Shown here in pieces: positions 36,223 to 48,083 of a stretch of DNA of 64,000 nt. The notes beneath the pieces are model-generated. The model was not told the DNA's origin. It did not search any database and was given only the letters and a program-made list of their open reading frames with translations. How positions within the stretch are numbered: position 1 is the first letter of the stretch; each line of letters begins with the position of its first letter. Source of the stretch: Haematobia irritans (lineage: Eukaryota > Arthropoda > Insecta > Diptera > Muscidae); the NCBI RefSeq assembly GCF_050003625.1, contig NC_134401.1, forward strand, positions 63,023,242 through 63,087,241, in the 5' to 3' direction. Both the position numbers and the translations under genes were made by a program.

Positions 36223-37474
36223 ACAGGTTGGCTGATAAGTCCCCGGTCTGACTCATAGATGGCGTCGCTAGTATTAAATGCATATCATTTTTATGTAGTG
36301 CCAACCTTCAAATGATTCGTGTCAAAATTTGACGTCTGTAAGTCAATTAGTTTGTGAGATAGAGTGTCTTTTGTGAAGCAACTTTGTTATTGTGAAAAAA
36401 ATGGAAAAAAGGGAAAAAATACGGTGGAAGCAAAAACTTGGCTTGATAATGAGTTTCCGGACTCTGCCCCAGGGAAATCAATCAATTGATTGGTATGCAA
36501 AATTTAAGCGTGGAGAAATGAGCACGGAGGACGGTGAACGCAGTGGACGCCCGAAAGAGGTGGTTACCGACGAAAACATCAAAAAAATCCACAAAATGAT
36601 TTTGAATGACCGTAAAATGAAGTTGATCGAAATAGCAGAGGCCTTAAAGATATCAAAGGAACGTGTTGGTCATATCATTCATCAATATTTGGATATGCGG
36701 AAGCTCTGTGCAAAATGGGTGCCGCGCGAGCTCACATTTGACCAAAAACAACAACGTGTTGATGATTCTGAGCGGTGTTTGCAGCTGTTAACTCGTAATA
36801 CACCCGAGTTTTTCCGTCGATATGTGACAATGGATGAAACATGGCTCCATCACTACACTCCTGAGTCCAATCGACAGTCGGCTGAGTGGACAGCGACGGG
36901 TGAACCGTCTCCGAAGCTTGGAAAGACTCAAAAGTCCGCTGGCAAAGTAATGGCCTCTGTTTTGTGGGATGCGCATGGAATAATTTTTATTGATTATCTT
37001 GAGAAGGGAAAAACCATCAACAGTGACTATTATATGGCGTTATTGGAGCGTTTGAAGGTCGAAATCGCGGCAAAACGGCCCCATATGAAGAAGAAAAAAG
37101 TGTTGTTCCACCAAGACAACGCACCGTGCCACAAGTCATTGAGAACGATGGCAAAAATTCATGAATTGGGCTTCGAATTGCTTCCCCACCCACCGTATTC
37201 TCCAGATCTGGCCCCCAGCGACTTTTTCTTGTTCTCAGACCTCAAAAGGATGCTCGCAGGGAAAAATTTGTCTGCAATGAAGAGGTGATCGCCGAAACTG
37301 AGGCCTAATTTGAGGCAAAACCGAAAGAGTACTACCAAAATGGTATCAAAAAATTGGAAGGTCGTTATAATCGTTGTATCGCTCTTGAAGGGAACTATGT
37401 TGAATAATAAAAACGAATTTTGACAAAAAAATGTGTTTTTCTTTATTAGACCGGGGACTTATCAGCCAACCTGT
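36223..37474 (+). mobile_element. Himar1 mariner copy, inactivated
   Basis: The terminal inverted repeats begin ACAGGTTGGCTGATAAGTCC and end with its complement ACTTATCAGCCAACCTGT, which is the Himar1 end as I recall it. TA lies at 36221-36222 and 37475-37476. Length is 1252 bp, slightly short of the roughly 1.29 kb of the full element, and the shortfall is mostly in the 5' coding region. This copy is the best species clue in the window. Confidence 0.93.
36392..37408 (+). pseudogene. Himar1-type mariner transposase, broken
   Basis: The real start is the ATG at 36401 (MEK). About 14 codons are then missing, and a stretch is read out of frame until it returns at IDWYAKFKRG, so the first DNA-binding helix-turn-helix is lost. 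The rest is highly conserved: WVPREL linker, VTMDETW (first Asp), HQDNAPCHKS (second Asp), YSPDLAPSDFF (third Asp, 34 residues on). After LKRMLAGK a one-base insertion shifts the frame to an early stop at 37288. The original frame also has a TAA further on, near 37307. At least three lesions make it non-functional; it might still act as a terminal-repeat donor. Confidence 0.93.
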
Positions 37475-37476
37475 TA

Positions 37477-38987
37477 CATATGATTTTTGGCGTATTCGTT
37501 CTACTTTTTTCAATAGTTTTCAATAATACAGTTAATTTACTTTCACTAACACTTGGCGCTAATTTACTTTTTACGAAAGAGTTATGGTGTTGGGATTCTT
37601 AAAGCTGATTAAGCTGTATGTCGAACGAAACCCCAGTCGATAGAAAAGCAGTCACTCGAATTCGAATGAATTTGATTATCTGTACTTTTGAAAGTTTGTT
37701 TCGTTTGTATGAGTATTTTCAAACTTTTGGCCTCTGAATTCATTCAAATGTTAACAATGTTTTTACTTTTTCGTTGCCACCTATGATATACGTTCGTTTC
37801 CAACTCGACAGCAAAATATGAAGTGACTTTCCTTTCGACATAGAGAAACCAAAATCAATTTCCTTTCGTTTGAAATACGAAAGAAAGCTATCGTTCGACA
37901 TACAGAAACAGGGCATAAGCACCGAACGCCTTCAGGCTTATCGCACAGAGCTTACAAATAGTAGCATTTAATCACATTATTTTTTAATTTATTTTTTCAC
38001 GAAAATATTTTTGGTGTAAATCGGTATCGGGCTAAATATTTAAAATTTTATACTTGTCCGTATTCCTATTATATTGTATATTCCAACAGAATAAACATTT
38101 ATATTTTATACATAATGAGCTTTTTGAACTATTTCGAGCGACCATTGTTCAATAGTTAATAATTATTTAATTTAATTTCTATTTAAAAAAATGAGTTTAC
38201 TATTATTCGGCTATGTATTAGCCATGATTAACCGAATTCATTTTACTTCAAATTAAGTCATGTCAAAGGATTTTTATTGTATAAAAATTAGTTTGAGTGT
38301 ATTGAGGTTTAAATGCCCTACATTGTTACACTATCAATGCTTACATGCGTACTTGTTGTCAACACGTTTCAGGAAATATTCCATTGAAATCGCAATTTCG
38401 TACTTTTAGATGCATTAAGCATAAATTCTTTACCATCGGTCGCAAAAGAACAAAATCTGAAAGGTTTTTAATGCTCTCAAATGCTCGTTCACTTTGCCTC
38501 TATTAGGGTAATAATGTTTTTCTAATGGAACTTATAGTCGACCACATTCTTAGTGGTCATCAGGGTTGCCAGCACTATTTAGTATTCCAAGAATAGGGAA
38601 TTGATTTGGGAAAATAATTGAGAAATTTTGATTATACTGCAGATAGACATAGGCGTAGTAAGGCCTCTGATATTCGAATTCGATTCCCCCGTATCAACGT
38701 TCATCTTGCAATCTTTTTATATTCTTCCTTACAGCGGGATGTGAATCTTTTTAAATAAGCTCAATTAATTCACTTGTTGGAAGTTTGAAAGAAGTATATG
38801 GAATTTTCTTCCACAAATCTGCCCGAACATTCGCCTGCAATTCGAATTCTATTTTTCAAATAACCAATTAAAACCTATTAAAAGGAGTTCAAAAGATTCG
38901 CATGCCTGAAGTTTAAATACGATTTTGTTTGTTTTGTTTTTTGTTTGATATTCTATACATAAATTATTCAAATAATTAAGTAAATAT
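37477..38987. other. stretch without recognised gene
   Basis: About 1.5 kb of AT-rich DNA. Apart from the inverted repeat at 37614-37905, I see no repeat family or supported coding region. Confidence 0.45.
37614..37905. repeat. possible 292-bp MITE
   Basis: A perfect 15-bp inverted repeat, CTGTATGTCGAACGA at 37614-37628 and its complement at 37891-37905. A further related TTTCGACATAGAGAAACC lies inside. No target duplication is evident and only one copy is present, so its mobility is unproven. Confidence 0.45.
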
Positions 38988-39729
38988 CAGTGTTGGGCGT
39001 TATTCAATAAATTTTTATTCAAATAACAAATAATTTTTTATTCGTTATTTTTCATTTGGAATTTTTTGAAATCAAATTTCAACTGTTATCTGTTTATTTG
39101 TGTCACAAATAATTATTCGTCATTCGTTAGATGTTATTTGTCATACAAATAATAATTTTTTTGAATCGAAAAAAATAAATTGAATTTATTGAATTCTTCT
39201 GATAAAATAATCTTTTTTTGAGGAGCGATAATTGTCTTTATAACTAGGAATGGAACCGGAAGGTACAACATCCAAAAATAGTGATTCAAGTGAATCTGGG
39301 TTTTCCATTTTTGATGGAAAATTCTACAGAATTTTAGAAGACGGAGTAAAGAATATCAGTGCTGTGTGCGTGAAATGTGAGCCTGATTTTTTTTAAGATA
39401 AAAGGAGAGAAAAATTCAACATCAAACTTCATATCTCACCTTAAGAGGCGACATGGTAAGGATGAGTTTGAAGAGTACCAGAGCTATAAACGCCTAAAAC
39501 GTTCTCAAGCGAAAGAGGTAATGAGAAAATTTTTTTTTCACATACGTGTATTATTTGAAATTTTATTTGAAACTTTCGAATAACAAATAAAAAATAACAA
39601 ATAAATTGAAGTTATTTGTTTTCACAAATAAACGAATAAAAAAATGATTTGTTATTCGAAATAAAAACTAAATGGAATTTATTCGTTATCTTTTTATTCG
39701 TTATTTAGAATAAATTTTGCCCAGCACTG
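38988..39729 (+). mobile_element. short hAT element with BED exon
   Basis: Ends CAGTGTTGGGCGTTATTC and, read inward from the right, CAGTGCTGGGCAAAATTTAT, with a perfect 8-bp duplication GTAAATAT at 38980-38987 and 39730-39737. The subterminal regions are rich in ACAAATAA and TTATTCG motifs, possible transposase-binding sites. Only the first coding exon is kept, so it is an internally deleted derivative of a larger hAT. Confidence 0.92.
39250..39518 (+). pseudogene. hAT transposase exon 1, BED zinc finger, frameshifted
   Basis: Begins at ATG with MEPEGTTSKNSDSSESGF and runs to CVKCE, the first zinc ligand pair of a BED finger. A one-base shift in a T run then leads to a stop. In the next frame the domain continues IFKIKGEKNSTSNFISHL to KRRHG, giving the His pair. 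The exon ends at QAKE followed by a GTAATG donor-like site. In hAT transposases this N-terminal BED finger binds the element's ends. The catalytic RNase H and dimerisation parts are absent. Confidence 0.85.
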
Positions 39730-39740
39730 GTAAATATATG

Positions 39741-40538
39741 CACTGTTAGAAAAATATGTTTTTCATATGTTCCGATATAAACAAAATGTGTTTCGGGCAC
39801 AATTTTTAAACACAATATATTTAAGTGCAAACATGTAATGTTCCTAAACCAACACAAAATGTTTGGGACACATATGTTAATATGTTAGAATATATTATGT
39901 TTGGGGCATGAATGTTTCATAAAAATAATATGTGTGAATGTATACATATATAAATTTACAAATTTCGAGTAAACATATATATGTTGTGATACTTTATTCA
40001 GAGAGCGACCGAGAGAGAGAGAGAGAGTTAGTATAGAGAAAGAAATAGAGATGGAAACCAGGAGGGTTGAATAAAAAGATATCAACATAACACAGCGAGA
40101 ATGAAATGAGAGCAATTTCTGTGAAACCGCTTGTATGTAGTTTCGGAAAACTGTTTCATGATAAGGCCAAAAATGTAATATGCTTAAGTCTAAATATTAT
40201 TTAATTTGAATATTAGAATGAGTATTCGAATAAAGAGAATAGACATTCGGAACCAAGAGAATAGACATTTGAAAAAAAACAGCATATTTGTATTACAGAA
40301 AAAGATGCGAAGAACTCAAAAATTTCGTGGAAGTGAAAATTATCTGAGGAAATGAGCACAATCTTCTTTGAGGAATTCCTCCAAGCATATACTATTTTTG
40401 GATTCAAAATGCTTCCAAATATATAATATGCTCACATAAAACAAACATATTAATGTTTCGGCAGTATCCAATAATATATGTGCTTCCTGCAAAATATGTT
40501 TGGAACATATGTTAGAGAAGCGATTTTTTTTGAGGGTG
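39741..40538 (+). mobile_element. TT element, internally deleted
   Basis: Ends CACTGTTAGAAAAATATG and, inward from the right, CACCCTCAAAAAAAATCGC, with TG on both sides. The arms and the GA-rich tract at about 39998-40030 are present, but the region with the two tRNA-like modules is deleted between AAAAACAGCAT and TTTGTATTACAG. Confidence 0.82.
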
Positions 40539-40540
40539 TG

Positions 40541-40852
40541 ATGACATGAAATAATTTAATACATTAAACAGAATTTTATATTAAACTAGTATAATAAAGA
40601 CAAACTTATTATTTATCTTACTATTTAAAAATTCATTAGGTAAAAAAACTAAAAAATTAAATTTAAAAGTTACTCCATATGGATTTTATGTTAAATAAAA
40701 AGTCTAAATACAAGTTAAATACAATAGAAAACATTTATAATATAATAAAATAAAGAAGGAAGACTTAATACATATATAAGACTCTTCAATTCTTGATCGG
40801 TTTATATACAGGAGTCTGTAATTATGATCCGATATCAACCAACTCATGTATG
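40541..40852. repeat. AT-rich spacer ending in HP153-A remnant
   Basis: The last 60 bp (ATCGGTTTATATACAGGAGT, then GATCCGATATCAACC) are a degraded 153-bp unit of HP153-A. The rest is AT-rich with no supported feature. Confidence 0.5.
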
Positions 40853-41487
40853 CACTGTTACAAAAATATGTTCCGATATAAACAAAATGTGTTTCGGGCA
40901 CAATTTTTTAAACACAATATATTTAAGTGCAAAAATGTAATGTTCCTAAACTGACATTAAATGATTGGGACACATATGTTAATATGTTAGAATATATTAT
41001 GTTTGGGGCAAGAATGTTCCATAAAAGTAATATGTGTGAATGTAAACATATATAAATTTACAAATTTAGAGAAACATATATATATATATATTGTGATATT
41101 TTATTCAGGAAGCGACAGAGAGAGAGAGAGAGTATAGAGAAATAAATAGAGATGGAAACAGGGAGGGTTAACGAAAGATATCAACATAACACAGCGAGAG
41201 AATCAAAAGAGAGCAATTTCTGTGAAACTGTTTGTAAGTTGTTTCGGAAAACTGTTTTATGTGTTCATTTGTTTTGGCTATGAGCTTGGCATGTTAATAA
41301 GGCTTCGCCAAAAATTTGATATGCTTAAGTCTAAATATTATTTAATTTGAATATTAAATTGCGTATTCGGAGTAAAGAGAATAGACATTCGGAACCAAGA
41401 GAATAGACATTAAATAAAAAACAGCATGTTTTTTTGGCTTGAGAGCAGCAATTTAAGTTTTAGAGTGATAATTTCAACTTAATACCG

Positions 41488-41960
41488 CACCCTCAAATAA
41501 ATATCGCTTCTGTAACATATACCCCAAACACATTTTGCTTCAAGCATATATATTTTCAGGGTTGGTCCAAACAAAATATTGTTTGCATTGTTCAAACATA
41601 TTAATTTTAATGAAATTTTCTTTGCGTTGATATATTTTTAAGGCGACAATTGGTTACTTTCATTATTTTACTTGCAGCATACTCTCTAGGTCTCTCCTTC
41701 CAAACACATGTATGTTTACACACTATTTCCAAATTAATATATGTTTGCATCTAAGCATATTATATTTTCAAACATTTTATGTCCCAAACACGATATGTTC
41801 TAACAAAATAAAATATATGTCCCAAACATGTTATGTTAGTTTATGAACATTATATGCTTGCACTTAAAAATATTGTGTTAAAAAATTCGGATATTAACTT
41901 AAGTTCCGAACATATAATTTTTACACCCAAGCACATGAAAAACAGTCTTTTTCGTCAGTG
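41488..41960 (-). mobile_element. compact TT element nested in TT
   Basis: Begins CACCCTCAAATAAATATCGC and ends CTTTTTCGTCAGTG. The sibling at about 33279 reads AATACCGGCCTTAAG without it; here the flanks are AATACCG and CGGCCTT, so the duplication is CG rather than TA. It consists only of palindrome-rich arms, like 50207-50696. Confidence 0.82.
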
Positions 41961-42629
41961 CGGCCTTTAAGGAAAATGAAATTAAGTACAACATTTTTCG
42001 TTAATAAAAATTCGTATTTCTAAATACGAAAAATTTTAAATGCATTTAAAATAGTGTCAAATGCTATTAAAAACTAGTTCACGCCCAAATAAATATATAT
42101 TTATATTGTAAAACTAATTATGTTTATACTGGACTTTCCTCTTTTGTTAGAGTTTTTTTTATACCAAAAACTATTTTTGTTACAAAATTGTTAATTTTTG
42201 CAATAAAAAATAGTATATTATCCAAAAGCTCAGTCCATTTCGTTTATATCAAGCACTGTTCTTTTCTGACTGTAAATCGTTAATAACACACATTTCGAAG
42301 TTTCATAAATTATAAAAAAATGGTGTTCGGTCGGAGCAGGAATTGAACCCAGGACCCTTTGCATGTAAGGCGGACATGCTAACCATTGCTCCACGTGGGC
42401 AACAAATGTAGGTTTCTGTTGAATAATATTTTGTTTGCATCGGCTCGTTGGCGCTACAACCTATGCTATATAAATGTAACTTATAACGATAACTTATAAC
42501 AGCTACGTAGCCCAGTGGATAGTGTGTTGGCTCACAAACCGTATGCTCCTCGTTTCGATTCTCCGTCCAGGCGAAAGGTAAAATTTAACAAATTTATAAA
42601 ATTTAATAATTTCTTCAGCATTGTTTGTA

Positions 42630-43557
42630 AAGGGTGATTTGTTAAGAGCTTGATAACTTTTTTTTTTTTAAAAACGCATAAAATTTGCAAAATCTCATCG
42701 GTTCTTTATTTGAAACGTTAGATTGGTCCATGACATTTACTTTTTGAAGATAATTTCATTTAAATGTTGACCGCGGCTGCGTCTTAGGTGGTCCATTCGG
42801 AAAGTCCAATTTTGGGCAACTTTTTCGAGCATTTCGGCCGGAATAGCCCGAATTTCTTCGGAAATGTTGTCTTCCAAAGCTGGAATAGTTGCTGGCTTAT
42901 TTCTGTAGACTTTAGACTTGACGTAGCCCCACAAAAAATAGTCTAAAGGCGTCAAATCGCATGATCTTGGTGGCCAACTTACCGGTCCATTTCTTGAGAT
43001 GAATTGTTCTCCGAAGTTTTCCCTCAAAATGGCCATAGAATCGCGAGCTGTGTGGCATGTAGCGCCATCTTGTTGAAACCACATGTCAACCAAGTTCAGT
43101 TCTTCCATTTTTGGCAACAAAAAGTTTGTTAGCATCGAACGATAGCGATCGCCATTCACCGTAACATTGCGTCCAACAGCATCTTTGAAAAAATACGGTC
43201 CAATGATTCCACCAGCGTACAAACCACACCAAACAGTGCATTTTTCGGGATGCATGGGCAGTTCTTGAACGGCTTCTGGTTGCTCTTCACTCCAAATGCG
43301 GCAATTTTGCTTATTTACGTAGCCATTCAACCAGAAATGAGCCTCATCGCTGAACAAAATTTGTCGATAAAAAAGCGGATTTTCTGCCACTGATTTTGGT
43401 AATAAAATTCAATGATTTGCAAGCGTTGCTCGTTAGTAAGTCTATTCATGATGAAATGTCAAAGCATACTGAGCATCTTTCTCTTTGACACCATGTCTGA
43501 AATCCCACGTGATCTGTCAAATACTAATGCATGAAAATCCTAACCTCAAAAGAATCA
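42630..43557 (-). mobile_element. internally deleted DD41D transposon
   Basis: Copy of the element at 34593-35898 with a 373-bp deletion between GGATTTTCTGCCA and CTGATTTTGG, joined at a 2-bp CA match. The deletion removes about the first third of the transposase (both DNA-binding motifs) and shifts the frame. An open frame of 217 codons (42737-43390) keeps all three catalytic Asp but has no ATG; it opens with GTG. The left terminus is intact with TA. The right terminus lacks its outermost CACCCTT and has AAGAA in its place. In the shared part I saw only two base differences, one changing Ser to Thr. Confidence 0.9.
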
Positions 43558-43837
43558 AGAATACAGAAAAAGGTCCTAAGAACTAAAAAATTTCGTGTAC
43601 GTGAGAAAGATGTGAAGGGAATATGCAATTTGACAGAAATACATTTATTTAGCACAATCTCCTTTGGGAGAAAATTCTTTCAAGCATATAATATTTTTGG
43701 GCTCAAAATGCTTCCAAACATATAATATGTTCACATAATACAAACGTAATAATGTTTCGACAATATCCAATAATATATGTGCTTCCTGCAATATATGTTT
43801 GGAACATATGTTAGAGAAGAACATTTTTTAGGGTGTG

Positions 43838-46060
43838 GTAATTAGATGACCAAATTCAACCTGACTTAAAGATATTTGTTCCTCCATGAGGCTTCAGAAG
43901 TAAAATCTTGGGGGCAGTTTATATTAGGGCCATATAGAATTATGGACCGATATGGACCAATTTTTGCATGATTATTAAAAAGTACACTGTTAGAAAAATA
44001 TGTTTTTCATATGTTCCGATATAAACAAAATGTGTTTCGGGCACGATTTTAAACCACAATATATTTAAGTGCGAACATGTAATGTTCCTAAACTAACACT
44101 AAATGTTTGGGACATCTATGTTAATATGTTAGAATATATTATGTTTGGGGTATCAATGTTTCATAAAAGTCATATGTGTGAATACAAACATATATAAATT
44201 TACAAATTTCGACTAAACATACATATGTTGTGATATTTTATTCAAAGCGACAGAGAGAGTATAGAGAGAAATAGAGATGGAAACCGGGAGAGTTGACAAA
44301 AGATATCAATATAACACAGCAAAAGAGTCAAAAGAGAACAATTTCTGTGAAACCGCTTGTACGTTGTTTCGGAAAACTGTTTTATGATAAGGCCAAAAAT
44401 TTGATATGGTTAAGTCTAAATATTATTTAATTTGAATAAAGAGAATATACATTCTGAACCAAGAGAATAGACATTTGAAAAACAAACAGCTTATGTTTTC
44501 GCCTTGAGAGCAGCATTTTATGTATGTGCGGACATGTGTTTTGTTTATCGTTTTGGCATTATGGGCACAATTTTTTTCTTGGTTCGTTAAAAGAAATCAG
44601 GGGTCTTCATAAAAATAACGAAAGGGCACTATACTCTTTTTAGAGTTGGGACAGTAAAATGAAATAAGGAGGAAATAGTGAAAAATTACACAGTAAAATG
44701 TAAAAAAACAAACTTTAGTTCCTCTTTATTAAAAAGTAGTCCACGAGGAGTTGACGGACACCATCAAATATAAAAGCGGGCATTAAGTTCGAGTTTTACA
44801 GCTAAAACAATTTAAAAAGTTTATTTTCTTTAAAATGAATTATTAAAGAAAAATAAAAGGAATTTTAGAGCGATGGTGTTAAATGCTAGTAAAAAACTGT
44901 TCACTCCTAAATAAATTTATGTTTATATTATAAAATTATGTATGTATGTTTATACTCGACTCCACGTTCTTCTTTTGTTAGTTTTTGAATTCCTTCCAAA
45001 TTTTAAAGTTTTGTACAAAAACAGTTTTTTATTACAAGATTGTTATTTTTGCAATAAAAAATAATATTTTATCCAAAAATCAGCCAATTTCGTTTATATC
45101 AAGCACTGTTACTGACTATAAATCTTTAATAACACACATTTCGAAGTTTCATTTAAAAAAAATTAATATAGTATAAATATAAATGTGTAAATTAAAAAAA
45201 AAAAAACAAAAAAAAAATGTTCGGTCGGAGCAGGGATTGAACCCACGACACTTTGCATTCAAGGCAGACATGCTAACCACTGCTCCACGTGGCAAACAAA
45301 TGTATGTTTCTGTTAAATAATGTTATGTTTGCATGGGCTCGTGGGCGCTGCAAACTATGCTATATAAATGTAACTTAAAACGATAATTATCTACTGGTGA
45401 CTATAACAGCTACGTAGCCCAGTGGATAGTGTGTTGGCTTACAAACTGTATGGTCCTCGGTTCGATTCTCCGTGCAGGCGAAAGGTAAAATTTAAAAAAT
45501 TTATAAAAGTGAATAATTTCTTCAACATTATTTGTATTACAGAGAAAGGTTCCAATAACTATAAAATTTCGTGGAATTGAAAATTACGAGTATGTTAGGG
45601 AATGAGCACAATCGTGTTTGGGAAGAATTCTTCCAAGCATATAATATTTTTGGCTCAAAATGCTTCCAAACATATAATATGTTCACATAAAACAAACATA
45701 TTAATGTTTCGGCAGTATGCAATAATATATGTGCTTCCTGCAAAATATGTTTGGAACATATGTTAAAGAAGCGATTTTTTTTGAGCGTGTATATATTGAA
45801 ATCACGTGCCGAATTTTAGTTCCGGAGGTAAAGATTTATATGGGTCCTATATATGATTATAAACCGATATTGACCATTTTGTACATGGCTATTACGGAGC
45901 AAATACTTAGCTGGCTTAAGTATAAATTAATAACAAGTAATTTTACTCAATTTCAACTTGATAGGTTGTTTCTTTCCGTAAACATATGGACGGACAGCCG
46001 AACGAATAACTCAGTTATGTTTAATACATTGCACTTTTTCAAGTTTAAGTTTTAAGTTTA
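43838..46060 (+). repeat. HP153-A remnant split by TT
   Basis: Left part (TCCTCCATGAGGCTTCAGAA, then ATTATGGACCGATATGGACC) and right part from 45790 (TTTATATGGGTCCTATATAT, then ACCGATATTGACCATTTTG) are degraded 153-bp units of HP153-A. They were joined before the TT insertion at 43985-45789. Confidence 0.65.
43985..45789 (+). mobile_element. TT element, 1.8 kb
   Basis: Starts CACTGTTAGAAAAATATG and ends TTTTTTTTGAGCGTG, with TA at 43983-43984 and 45790-45791. Module 1 is on the minus strand at about 45220-45296 and module 2 on the plus strand at about 45409-45484. The sequence ATGCCCTTTCG region near 44590-44650 is the uninserted counterpart of the M1 site at 7867. Confidence 0.82.
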
Positions 46061-46359
46061 CCTTATAACCAATTAGTGTTACATGCATCTCTCAACTTTA
46101 AAGAAATGTTTTGAAAAGGTGTGATAATATTTTTAGTTTCTTTATTATATGTTAAGTGAATTTCTGAAGTCTGATACTTATGGAATAGATAATGAAACAC
46201 AAAAATTTTAATTACCCATTAAAAATATGAAAAAAGTGAGTTATAAAAAATTAAATAAAAAGAAATTCCTGTGTAGTTAAGATAAAGAACATCTTTGGGA
46301 GGACTTTGGTGGAAGTGCTTTTAAAGTTGAGACTTTAGAAGAACAAATGGGTCATATCG
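46061..46359. repeat. dispersed repeat shared with 54450-54650
   Basis: GAGTTATAAAAAATTAAATA, then TTCCTGTGTAGTT and GGAAGTGCTTTTAAAGTTG closely match the second locus. It probably belongs to the interior of an HP153-A relative. No gene. Confidence 0.55.
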
Positions 46360-46710
46360 GACCACTTTATGATATAGCCCACATATAAACCCCAAGATTT
46401 CAATTCCGGAGCCTCTTGGAGAGCAAATTTTATCCGATCCGATTGTAACGTAAGTATATGCCCCCTAACCACTATTCAAAAGTTTGTCCACATTATATAT
46501 AGTCCCCATACAAACAGATTCGCAGATTTGACTTCCCGTGTATGTAGGAAGAGTATTTCATCCGGTCCGTTTGAAACTTGGTACGCGATGTTAGTATTCT
46601 CCCTCAAACATCATGCAAGAATTGGTACATATTAACAGTCCATAATTAAATATTGCGCCATGTATACCGATCCCCAGATTTGCCCTCTGGAGTCTCAGAG
46701 TTTAGAAGAT
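46360..46710 (-). repeat. HP153-A fragment, inverted
   Basis: About two degraded 153-bp units, with GGAGCCTCTTGGAGAGCAAA, ATCCGATCCGA and ACCGATCCCCAGATTTGCCC. Both hairpin ends are missing. The MITE at 46712 is inserted at its right edge. Confidence 0.65.
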
Positions 46711-46711
46711 A

Positions 46712-47670
46712 CCCAGCAAAAACTAGGTAACCACATCTCATTACAATTGACATTACCAGGAGTAAAGCTGTCATTACACGTTGCATTACATTGCGGCGAG
46801 TTATAATGACTAACTTGTAATGACAAAAATAAATACTTCTCGCTAATTTTCGAATTGTTATTCTCAAATTTTTAGGCAGTTGTAGTTAACGAATTAATAA
46901 AATAGAATAAATGATGTTACCATTAGGTATAATTATTCACATAATCGAGCACTTACATAAAAAATCAAAAAGAATATGTAATGTAACGGTAATTCTGAAA
47001 ATTTTTTCTTAAGAAATTTTTGTCACAAATATTTCATAATAATTGTGTTTAATGACATTATCATATTAGGTTTTAAATAAATGCTTTTTTATACCTCATT
47101 CACATTACACTTCCAAAATGCGCTTAAACTAAATTTCAAATGAAAAAGAGACTTAAAATCCACTTTTAGTAGATTTCGAACCTTATGTGAATTGGCTATT
47201 GCATATTTATAACGTAATTCACGAATCCAACTCCCTTAAACAACCTACATTTATTTCTATTTTAAGTGTGAAATTAATTTGCATCTTATTTAGATTATTT
47301 ATTAGATTTTTTGTTTATACAATATTCGTTTCTAGTCAAGTAGTTCTTCTATTACAGCATCACTCGCCATATTTTGATCCATTGTAATCGGCGATAGAAA
47401 TCAATATTTTCGAGATTTGGTTGTCTCAGACAATAAGTGGCTATTTTGCTAGCTTTGGTGTATCTACGAATAAGTCATTACATATTAGGGGATTATATGC
47501 TTTAAATGCACTACTTATTTTATGGCCTAAAGTATGCCTGGGGAGAAGTACTTTCCTTCTAGGACATGCCTATGTAAATGTAATCTGAAGCGATGCCAAT
47601 TAATAAGTGGTTATTAATTTTTAAATAGGCTTACCTACAAGATTACCAGGTAATGAGAGTTTTTGCTGGG
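46712..47670. mobile_element. CCCAGCAAAAACT MITE
   Basis: Terminal inverted repeats CCCAGCAAAAACT, with TA at 46710-46711 and 47671-47672. Inside both ends lies CTCATTAC with GGTAA nearby, a subterminal repeat. At 959 bp it has no credible transposase frame; the 66-codon frame at 47187-47387 shows no motif. A TA-type DNA transposon derivative. Confidence 0.78.
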
Positions 47671-47918
47671 TAGTGTTAGTTCCCTACATTCCCAACGGCT
47701 TTTATTATTATTGGTCTTTTAAATATAGTGCCTAAGATGTGGCCCAATATCAAAGGTAATTATAAAGTTAATGATTAAATTTTATAGCATGACACAAAAT
47801 GATTTAGGACATATAATGTAACAGTTTTATTTTTTGTTTTAGAAAATTATTTTGCTTGAGTTTGCATGTAAAAATAAACTTTTGTTTTTATTACAAGAAA
47901 ATTAAAATAACGGCAACA

Positions 47919-48050
47919 ATGGTAGACTTCACCACGTACGAACGTGTGAACATGTTCGCCATGTCCTTTTTCAATTATGGATGGAACATTTGCTCGGTAT
48001 CCGAACAACTAAACATATTAGCTGCAATGATGGGGATGATATTTCAATAG
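47919..48050 (+). CDS. possible HTH-like peptide fragment (weak)
   Basis: A short frame from ATG reads MVDFTTYERVNMFAMSFFNYG and stops after 43 residues. The pattern (aromatic, TxxERVxM, YG, then a helix) faintly resembles the N-terminal helix-turn-helix of some insect transposases. Too short and isolated to assign; chance is a real alternative. Confidence 0.15.
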   Translation: MVDFTTYERVNMFAMSFFNYGWNICSVSEQLNILAAMMGMIFQ

Positions 48051-48083
48051 ATGTTGAATTAAGTAACTGAGGCTGGTTCACGG

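Larger units (their letters stand above)
40853..43835 (+). mobile_element. TT element enlarged by two insertions
   Basis: Starts CACTGTTACAAAAATATG and ends GGGTG, with TG at 40851-40852 and 43836-43837. It contains a compact TT relative at 41488-41960 and a deleted DD41D transposon at 42630-43557. tRNA-like module 1 is on the minus strand (about 42327-42401) and module 2 on the plus strand (about 42500-42576). The age order is TT first, then the two insertions. Confidence 0.8.

Noticed and set aside
42737..43390. 217-codon ORF as a separate gene
   Set aside because: It is the tail of a DD41D transposase after an internal deletion, with no ATG start.
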